Positions 58,556 to 64,000 of a stretch of DNA of 64,000 bases are shown in pieces. Both the position numbers and the translations under genes were made by a program. The stretch is from assembly GCA_031555935.1 (NCBI GenBank), contig JAVBTX010000006.1, positions 1 to 64,000 on the forward strand, in the 5' to 3' direction. Below the pieces are notes generated by a model. The model was not told where the DNA came from. It saw nothing but the letters and a program-made list of their open reading frames with translations, and did not search any database. Within the stretch, counting starts at the first letter, position 1; every line of letters starts with the position of its first letter. This DNA is from Roseburia_C sp031555935 (GTDB lineage Bacteria; Bacillota; Clostridia; Lachnospirales; Lachnospiraceae).

Positions 58556-59497
58556 ATGAAATACTCAGGAATTGGCGGACAGGCAGTAATGGAAGGCATC
58601 ATGATGAAAAACAAAGATGAATATGCCATAGCCGTTCGGAAACCAGATCAGGAAATTATTGTAGAAGTGAAAGAATACAAAGGTATTATCAAAAATCAAA
58701 AGCTCAAAAACGCGCCAATTATCCGTGGCGTGCTCAATTTTATTGATTCGTTGGTGTTAGGAATGTCAACGCTGGCATTTTCAGCCTCATTTTTTGAGGA
58801 AGAAGAGGAAGATGCCAAAACAAAACAGTTAAGCGAAGAACAGAAGAAGAAAAAGGAAAATGCCGAAATGGGATTTACAATGGTGCTATCCTTTGTGCTG
58901 GCAATTGGAATCTTTATGATTTTGCCATTCTTTTTGTCGCAAGTGTTTCAGCGTTACATCGAATCACCGACCATCTTAGCATTGTTAGAAGGTGTTATCC
59001 GATTGGCCATCTTTGTGGTATACATTTTGCTAATATCATGCATGAAGGATATTCAGCGCGTATTTATGTATCATGGGGCCGAGCATAAATGTATCAATTG
59101 TATTGAGCATGGCATGGAGCTGAATGTTGAAAATGTCAGAAAAAGTTCCAGACAGCACAAACGCTGTGGAACAAGTTTCTTGTTATTTGTATTAATTTTA
59201 AGTATTATCTTTTTTGCATTTATTCGTGTCGATAGTCGTATTTTAAAGGTTATACTACGAATTTTGTTGATTCCAGTGATTGCGGGAATTTCCTATGAAT
59301 TTATCCGTTTGGCTGGTAGAACTGATAACAAATTTATCAATTTGCTGAGCAAACCGGGGATGTGGCTTCAGAAGCTGACCACCAAAGAACCGGAAGATGC
59401 AATGATAGAGGTTGGGATTGCATCCGTAGAGGCTGTTTTTGACTGGAAGAAATATCAAGCAGAGAATGACATGTCAATGAATAGAAAGATGGAATAA
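58556..59497 (+). CDS. DUF1385 membrane protein
   Basis: A 313-residue protein with the DUF1385 N-terminus (YSGIGGQAVMEGIMMKNKDE), two pairs of membrane helices (about 104-126, 137-160, 206-225, 228-248), and YHGAEHKCINCIEHG with possible metal ligands. The family is widespread in Firmicutes next to prfA and prmC; its function is unknown. It is the first gene of a unit with prmC and prfA. Confidence 0.93.
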   Translation: MKYSGIGGQAVMEGIMMKNKDEYAIAVRKPDQEIIVEVKEYKGIIKNQKLKNAPIIRGVLNFIDSLVLGMSTLAFSASFFEEEEEDAKTKQLSEEQKKKKENAEMGFTMVLSFVLAIGIFMILPFFLSQVFQRYIESPTILALLEGVIRLAIFVVYILLISCMKDIQRVFMYHGAEHKCINCIEHGMELNVENVRKSSRQHKRCGTSFLLFVLILSIIFFAFIRVDSRILKVILRILLIPVIAGISYEFIRLAGRTDNKFINLLSKPGMWLQKLTTKEPEDAMIEVGIASVEAVFDWKKYQAENDMSMNRKME

Positions 59498-59500
59498 TAT

Positions 59501-60340
59501 ATGACCTATCGAGAAGCAGTTAAAATGGGAACAGAGGTATTGTCCGCAGGACAAATCGACAATCCCGGTTTGGATGCGTGGTATTTACTGCAACAGGTTT
59601 GCAAAATTGAACGAAGTTTTTACTACCTAAATGGTGATGAAGAAATTTCAGCGGAAGAACAGAACGAATACGAGCTGGCATTAAAAAAGCGGGCCGAGCA
59701 CGTTCCGCTACAATATATTATTGGAGAGCAGGAATTTATGGGATTAGTCTTTAAGGTAAATTCCAATGTTTTGATTCCGAGACAGGACACCGAGACCTTG
59801 GTTGAAGAGGCAATCAAGGTATGCGAAAGCGGCAAACGTGTTCTCGATATGTGTACCGGTTCCGGTTGCATTATCATTAGCCTGATGAAAAATGTTCCAG
59901 GAGTGATAGGCGTAGGCTGTGATATTTCAAAGACGGCGTTGCTGGTCGCAAAAGAAAATAGCAAGTCGCATGAGCTTGATATTGATTGGATTCGTGGTGA
60001 TTTGTTTGATAATGTCTCGGGAAAATTTGATGTCATCGTATCAAATCCACCTTATATAAAAAGTGCAGATATTTCTGGACTAATGCCGGAGGTAAGAGAT
60101 TTTGAGCCGTTAAATGCATTGGATGGACACGAAGACGGATTACATTTTTACCGACAAATCATTTCAAAGAGTAATGAATATCTAAATTCTGAAGGATATT
60201 TGCTGATGGAAATTGGCTGCGACCAAGGGGCAGACGTATCCGCCCTGATGCGGGAAGCTGGTTATACTGAGGTTGAAGTGATTCAGGATTTAACACATTT
60301 AGATCGAGTAGTAAAAGGGAAAGGACAAAGATATGTTTGA
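59501..60340 (+). CDS. prmC: Peptide chain release factor N5-glutamine methyltransferase
   Basis: PrmC methylates the glutamine of the GGQ motif of release factors. The 279-residue protein has a helical N-terminal domain, QYIIGEQEFMGL, the SAM site VLDMCTGSGCIIISL and the catalytic NPPYI. It overlaps prfA, its substrate gene, by 8 bases. Confidence 0.96.
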   Translation: MTYREAVKMGTEVLSAGQIDNPGLDAWYLLQQVCKIERSFYYLNGDEEISAEEQNEYELALKKRAEHVPLQYIIGEQEFMGLVFKVNSNVLIPRQDTETLVEEAIKVCESGKRVLDMCTGSGCIIISLMKNVPGVIGVGCDISKTALLVAKENSKSHELDIDWIRGDLFDNVSGKFDVIVSNPPYIKSADISGLMPEVRDFEPLNALDGHEDGLHFYRQIISKSNEYLNSEGYLLMEIGCDQGADVSALMREAGYTEVEVIQDLTHLDRVVKGKGQRYV

Positions 60341-61409
60341 TAAGTTAGAGGATTTATTGATTCGTTTTGAAGAGCTTATGAGTGAGCTGAGTGAGCCGGA
60401 TGTGGCAAGCAATCCAGACCGCTTCCGTAAGCTGATGAAAGAACAAAGCGACTTGACTCCATTGGTAGAAGCATATAAAGAATACAAGCAGTGTAAGCAA
60501 AATATTGAAGATAGTCTGGCCATGCTAGATGAAGAGAGCGACGAGGAAATGAGAGAGCTTGCAAAGGAGGAATTAAATGAATCCAAAGCAAGAGTGGAGG
60601 AGCTGGAAAATGAATTAAAGATTTTACTGCTTCCGAAAGACCCGAATGATGATAAGAACGTTATTGTCGAAATCCGTGGTGGTGCTGGTGGTGACGAGGC
60701 AGCCTTATTTGCGGCAGAAATCTACCGGATGTTTGTACATTATGCAGAAGGCAGACGTTGGAAAGTAGAGACACTGGAATGCGAAGAAATTGGTATTGGC
60801 GGCATGAAGAGTGTTACCTTTATGATAACCGGTCAGGGCGCATATTCCGTAATGAAATATGAATCGGGAGTACACCGCGTCCAGCGCGTACCGGCAACTG
60901 AATCCGGCGGTCGGATTCATACCTCAACGATTACAGTAGCGGTAATGCCAGAGGCCGAAGAAGTCGATGTACAGGTTGATGAAAAAGATGTCCGAATTGA
61001 CGTAATGCGTGCATCCGGAAACGGTGGTCAGTGTGTCAACACAACCGACTCTGCTGTTCGTTTAACTCACTATCCAACTGGAATTGTAATTTACAGCCAG
61101 ACCGAGAAATCACAGTTGCAGAACAAGGCCAAGGCATTTGCCTTACTGCGTGCGAAGCTCTACGATATCGAGTGCCAGAAAGCCCATGATGCCGAAGCAG
61201 AAGCAAGAAGAAGTCAGGTTGGAACCGGCGACCGTTCCGAGAAGATTAGAACCTACAACTTCCCTCAGGGACGTGTGACGGATCATCGAATAAAACTGAC
61301 ATTGTATAAGATAGACGAAATTATGAATGGTGATATTCAGGAAATATTAGATGCATTAATTGCCGCAGACCAGGCAGCCAAGTTAAGTCGCTTGAATGAA
61401 ACTTTTTAG
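60333..61409 (+). CDS. prfA: Peptide chain release factor 1
   Basis: RF1 reads UAA and UAG stop codons. The 358-residue protein has RVPATESGGRIHTST, with the PAT tripeptide that marks RF1, and the GGQ motif in ASGNGGQCVNTTDSAVRL (about residues 229-246), whose glutamine is methylated by PrmC. It is complete and collinear with the family. Confidence 0.97.
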   Translation: MFDKLEDLLIRFEELMSELSEPDVASNPDRFRKLMKEQSDLTPLVEAYKEYKQCKQNIEDSLAMLDEESDEEMRELAKEELNESKARVEELENELKILLLPKDPNDDKNVIVEIRGGAGGDEAALFAAEIYRMFVHYAEGRRWKVETLECEEIGIGGMKSVTFMITGQGAYSVMKYESGVHRVQRVPATESGGRIHTSTITVAVMPEAEEVDVQVDEKDVRIDVMRASGNGGQCVNTTDSAVRLTHYPTGIVIYSQTEKSQLQNKAKAFALLRAKLYDIECQKAHDAEAEARRSQVGTGDRSEKIRTYNFPQGRVTDHRIKLTLYKIDEIMNGDIQEILDALIAADQAAKLSRLNETF

Positions 61410-61432
61410 TGGAAAAGGACGGAGCAGTACAG

Positions 61433-61469
61433 ATGCCCAATATTAGTTTGCATAACTAGTATTGGGCAT
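61433..61469. terminator. Hairpin after prfA
   Basis: ATGCCCAATATTAGT (61433-61447) pairs with ACTAGTATTGGGCAT (61455-61469) with one G-U wobble. The sequence after it is ATTATTATT, not a pure T-run. Confidence 0.6.
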
Positions 61470-61503
61470 ATTATTATTATGTTAAAGAAAAACAATAAAG
61501 AGG

Positions 61504-61534
61504 TTGACTCTGACGTCGCGTCATCTTGTACAAT
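61504..61534 (+). promoter_or_regulatory. MerR-type promoter of the BmrR-like gene (19-bp spacer)
   Basis: TTGACT (61504-61509), 19 bases, TACAAT (61529-61534). The dyad TGACG (61511-61515) / CGTCA (61519-61523) lies in the spacer. The long spacer with a central dyad is the form that MerR-family activators untwist, so autoregulation is expected. Confidence 0.75.
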
Positions 61535-61556
61535 TTAAAATGAAAGGAGGGCTGTT

Positions 61557-62528
61557 ATGGAATTACAATCAATCAGCACCGTATCAAAGCACTTTAATAT
61601 TTCTGTTCGAACGTTGCGCTATTATGAGCAGATTGGACTGATTACCAGCGAAAAGAAAAACGAAAGTTCATACCGCTTTTATAGTGAAGAGACGATGAAA
61701 AGGATTCAGCAAATAGTGATTTTGCGAAAGCTCAGAATTCCGCTCAAGCAAATCGCGGAAATTTTGCAGGATGAAAATGTTGTGCTGGCGATTGACGTGT
61801 TTCGGCAAAGTCTAACGGAAATTGATGATGAGATTATGGCACTGTCCACAATAAAAAGCGTCATAGAAACCTTTATCGAACGATTGAATCAAAGTGCGAA
61901 AAGCTTACAATTACTAGATGATAAAAGTCTGCTAGAAATTGTGGATTCCTTAACTGTCTCCAAAATTAATTTTAAGGAGGACAAGAACATCGAAGAATTG
62001 AACAGAGCAAGTAAGAGATTAAACAAGTTAACTGACCGGGATGTACGCATGATATACTTACCGCCAATGACCATTGCAGCATATTACTGCAAAGACTATA
62101 GTGCTGGAGATATCGCAAGCGAAGCAATCCACTCCTTAGCGGCGGAGCTGATTCAGCAAAAACCGGATATTCGTCGTTTTAATTTTCTGGCGCACAAAAC
62201 AGGTAGTGTCATAGAGGGTGGATATGAACTATGGTTAACAATTCCGGAGGGAGTGGACATACCAGAACCTCTTATCAAACGACACTTTGAAGGAGGATTA
62301 TATGCATCCTATACAATTCCCTGCGGTGCTTATGACGAGTGGGTATTACTAAAAGAATGGGTCCGTGAACAAAATGATATTGAGGCCGATTGGGTCTGCC
62401 GAACGACACCTCAAACAACCAATCAAGAGTGGGTTTTGGAAGAGGAATTGGACTATCATGGCGTAGTTACGGAGAATCATTCAGGACCGCGGCAAGTCGA
62501 TTTACTGTTGCCAATAAAAAGGAAATAA
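61557..62528 (+). CDS. MerR-family regulator with GyrI-like ligand domain
   Basis: A 323-residue regulator: MerR winged helix (STVSKHFNISVRTLRYYEQI, about 7-26), dimerisation helix (about 80-120), and a C-terminal GyrI-like/effector-binding domain (about 160-323, e.g. MIYLPPMTIAAYYCKDYSAG and GAYDEWVLLKEWVREQND). The layout is that of BmrR, which senses hydrophobic drugs, but no efflux pump is next to it. The downstream RidA-like gene follows after 12 bases. Confidence 0.9.
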   Translation: MELQSISTVSKHFNISVRTLRYYEQIGLITSEKKNESSYRFYSEETMKRIQQIVILRKLRIPLKQIAEILQDENVVLAIDVFRQSLTEIDDEIMALSTIKSVIETFIERLNQSAKSLQLLDDKSLLEIVDSLTVSKINFKEDKNIEELNRASKRLNKLTDRDVRMIYLPPMTIAAYYCKDYSAGDIASEAIHSLAAELIQQKPDIRRFNFLAHKTGSVIEGGYELWLTIPEGVDIPEPLIKRHFEGGLYASYTIPCGAYDEWVLLKEWVREQNDIEADWVCRTTPQTTNQEWVLEEELDYHGVVTENHSGPRQVDLLLPIKRK

Positions 62529-62540
62529 GGGGGAAGGTAA

Positions 62541-62918
62541 ATGTCGGAGATTATTAGACATGATTTAAATGAAGAATGGGCGCACGCTGGAATGGTAGAG
62601 GCTGGTGACTTTGTGTTTGTAAGTTATTGTGTCGGAAATATTGGACAACCAATTGAGGCGCAAGTAAATGGTGCATTTGACCATCTGGCGGGCAGACTAG
62701 AATCAATTGGCTTAACGTTAGAGTCTGTCGTAAAATTTGATGCATTATTCCGTGATGTTTGGGATATTCCGGTGATGGAGAAAGTTATCAAAGAAAGATT
62801 TAACGGCAAATACCCAGCACGCAAGTCGATTCAAACGGAGTTCGCTCATCGTGGTGGAAGTGATGGATTGAAGTTTCAGTTGGATGCGATTGCGTATAAT
62901 GATAAAAAATCAAAGTAA
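62541..62918 (+). CDS. RidA family protein
   Basis: A 125-residue protein of the RidA/YjgF/YER057c family: GDFVFVSYCVGNIGQPIEAQ and FDHLAGRLESIGLTLESVVK. RidA enzymes hydrolyse reactive imines formed by PLP enzymes. The family arginine is seen near PARKSIQTEFAH. It shares a transcript with the MerR gene upstream, so the regulator may control it. Confidence 0.88.
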   Translation: MSEIIRHDLNEEWAHAGMVEAGDFVFVSYCVGNIGQPIEAQVNGAFDHLAGRLESIGLTLESVVKFDALFRDVWDIPVMEKVIKERFNGKYPARKSIQTEFAHRGGSDGLKFQLDAIAYNDKKSK

Positions 62919-62925
62919 AGAGAAG

Positions 62926-62962
62926 AGAATACAGCAATCTGCAAAGACTGTATTCTTTTTTT
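62926..62962 (+). terminator. Terminator of the MerR-RidA operon
   Basis: AGAATACAG (62926-62934) pairs with CTGTATTCT (62948-62956), followed by a T-run. Confidence 0.85.
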
Positions 62963-63024
62963 ATATTAAAAATTTGTATAATAGTAAAAGATATAATGAC
63001 GATTTAAAAAGAAAAAAGGAAATA

Positions 63025-63093
63025 ATGACAATTAAAAAATATCGGGGCAGTTCAGCATTTTTCTTGACTATAAACAAGGTTAATACTTTATAA
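63025..63093 (+). CDS. Possible 22-codon leader peptide
   Basis: ATG at 63025, after AAAAAGGAAATA, opens MTIKKYRGSSAFFLTINKVN and ends TL-stop at 63093. It runs across the -35 and into the -10 of the next promoter. It begins like the MerR protein that follows (MTIKEV). It may be a chance frame or a relic. Confidence 0.25.
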   Translation: MTIKKYRGSSAFFLTINKVNTL

Positions 63094-63094
63094 T
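63064..63094 (+). promoter_or_regulatory. MerR-type promoter of the membrane MerR gene (19-bp spacer)
   Basis: TTGACT (63064-63069), 19 bases, TATAAT (63089-63094). The spacer holds the near-palindrome ACTATAAAC-AAG-GTTAATACT (63067-63087, split for clarity), placed as expected for a MerR site. Confidence 0.7.
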
Positions 63095-63123
63095 AAAACA
63101 AAAAAGGGAGAGACAAGATTGAG

Positions 63124-63948
63124 ATGACGATAAAAGAAGTAGAAACCTATACCGGTTTAAAACGTTCTGTGATTCGCTTCTATGAGCAGGAGAAGTTAAT
63201 ACAACCAGCGCGAAATTCACAAAACGGATATCGGGAATATTCCCCTAAGGACGTAGAAATGCTTCAAAAGATTGCGTATCTGCGGACCTTGGATTTATCA
63301 CTTGAAGAAATTACAAGGATAAGTAAACATCAGACAACGCTTAAGGCAGCAATAAAAAAGCAAAATGATAAATTGGATTCACAGATGCAGGAGCTGCAAC
63401 AAGCAAAACTGTTCTGCACATTAATGATGCAGGATGAAATGCTTGATTTTGAAAACCTTGATATAGGAAAATATGTAAATGATAAAAAGCATTACTGGCT
63501 GGAACATAGAGAAAAGTTGAAGATGGATTCGGCAAAATTTATTGATTTGTGGGGTGGTCTGCTAATATGGGGAATCCTTACGATATGCTGCTTGCTCATA
63601 GCAATTGGTACATTTTGGTTATTGCCAGAACAGATACCAATTCAGTGGAGTCAAGGGAAAGCAGTACAGAACGTCAATCGTTTGTTTATCTTTATTTACC
63701 CAATATCTTGCGTTATCATAAGATTAATCTTGAAGCCATTTATTTGGCGTTGGCTGTATACTCATAACATTCATAAGGAGAGTGTTGTAAGTTATTTGAC
63801 CAATTTCTTATGCTTTATCGCTTTGTCAATTGAGACATTTACAGTGTTGTTTGTCTATGGAACTGTGTCAGACGTAAGGATAGTTATACTTGTGGATGCG
63901 ATTGTTTTTCTGGGAATGTTGTTGGTTGGCGGGAAAGAAAATATGTGA
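63124..63948 (+). CDS. MerR-family regulator fused to a membrane domain (DUF1648-like)
   Basis: The 274-residue protein begins with a MerR winged helix (IKEVETYTGLKRSVIRFYEQ, about 3-22; NGYREYSPKDVEML) and a dimerisation coiled coil (about 75-105). From about residue 140 come four hydrophobic helices. After the first is WLLPEQIPIQWSQGKAVQNV, which resembles DUF1648, the segment found in SdpI-type immunity proteins. It would hold the DNA-binding part at the membrane. The start ATG at 63124 follows AGGGAGAG. Confidence 0.82.
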   Translation: MTIKEVETYTGLKRSVIRFYEQEKLIQPARNSQNGYREYSPKDVEMLQKIAYLRTLDLSLEEITRISKHQTTLKAAIKKQNDKLDSQMQELQQAKLFCTLMMQDEMLDFENLDIGKYVNDKKHYWLEHREKLKMDSAKFIDLWGGLLIWGILTICCLLIAIGTFWLLPEQIPIQWSQGKAVQNVNRLFIFIYPISCVIIRLILKPFIWRWLYTHNIHKESVVSYLTNFLCFIALSIETFTVLFVYGTVSDVRIVILVDAIVFLGMLLVGGKENM

Positions 63949-63954
63949 TAAAAT
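63926..63954 (+). promoter_or_regulatory. Promoter of the next gene, inside the MerR 3' end
   Basis: TTGGCG (63926-63931), 17 bases, TAAAAT (63949-63954), just after the MerR stop. Confidence 0.45.
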
Positions 63955-63996
63955 AGCGTTAGAAAACGATTGATTTGTCAAGAGAAGAGGGAATAT

Positions 63997-64000
63997 ATGT
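63997..64000 (+). CDS. First codon of the next gene, cut by the window edge
   Basis: ATG at 63997-63999 follows AGAGGGAA by a normal distance. Nothing of the protein can be read. Confidence 0.4.

Noticed and set aside
62884..63093. 69-codon frame after the RidA gene
   Set aside because: It starts within RidA and runs through its terminator; only the short internal frame from 63025 has a ribosome binding site.

Overview
This is a contiguous 64 kb chromosomal segment of an A+T-rich, endospore-forming Gram-positive bacterium. The closest fit is a clostridial Lachnospiraceae-type genome. The evidence is spoIIGA-sigE, sigG, a Spo0E-like gene with Spo0A-type boxes, two T-box leaders, RNase Y, DUF1540, DUF4364 and DUF1385 genes, NfnAB, and many intrinsic terminators. 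No species is assigned. No rRNA, tRNA, CRISPR array, prophage or transposase gene was seen. Most of the window is vertically inherited core genome.

Layout. (1) 1-3859: the start of a leftward gene, then recA (SOS box), recX and rny. (2) 3994-7981: a GldA/GldFG-like ABC transporter, a DUF4340 lipoprotein-like partner, and a convergent small membrane protein that shares a perfect palindrome with it. (3) 8134-13708: PAS/HD-GYP protein, SEC-C protein, Thr T-box and thrS, a DUF1540 protein and a zinc-dependent phospholipase C-like protein. (4) 13829-25969: spo0E-like gene, then a reduced division/cell-wall cluster: mraZ-rsmH-ftsL-pbp-pbp-mraY-murD-ftsW-ftsQ-ftsZ. (5) 26084-31949: spoIIGA-sigE under a spoIIG-type promoter, a beta-CASP nuclease, an orphan gene bracketed by unusual long hairpin repeats, and sigG on the opposite strand. 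(6) 32027-38176: coiled-coil protein, Trp-type T-box and a trpXYZ-like ABC transporter, then nfnAB. (7) 38199-41267 leftward: a GntR-controlled ABC exporter and a CobD/HisC-like aminotransferase. (8) 41374-48130: a four-gene operon for a very large helical-repeat protein, an Hsp70/actin-fold ATPase, a TPR-like protein and a coiled-coil membrane protein. (9) 48131-52658: ylxM-ffh-rpsP-khpA-rimM-trmD and a tail-anchored coiled-coil protein. (10) 52751-61409: type II pyrophosphatase, flavin reductase, DUF4364, radical SAM, rho, rpmE, DUF1385, prmC and prfA. (11) 61504-64000: two MerR regulators, each behind a 19-bp-spacer promoter, a RidA protein, and the first codon of the next gene.

The least explained signals are three. 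First, a family of about 115-135 bp hairpins at 29380-31154 keeps its 29-nt loop and the outer half of its stem, while the inner stem changes on both arms together. Second, the 41374-48130 operon has a chaperone/actin-like ATPase paired with giant repeat proteins. Third, there are several regulatory layouts: a ribosome binding site buried in a hairpin between two PBP genes, a helically phased AAGTGG array at mraZ, tandem repeats upstream of ylxM-ffh, and a membrane-fused MerR regulator.
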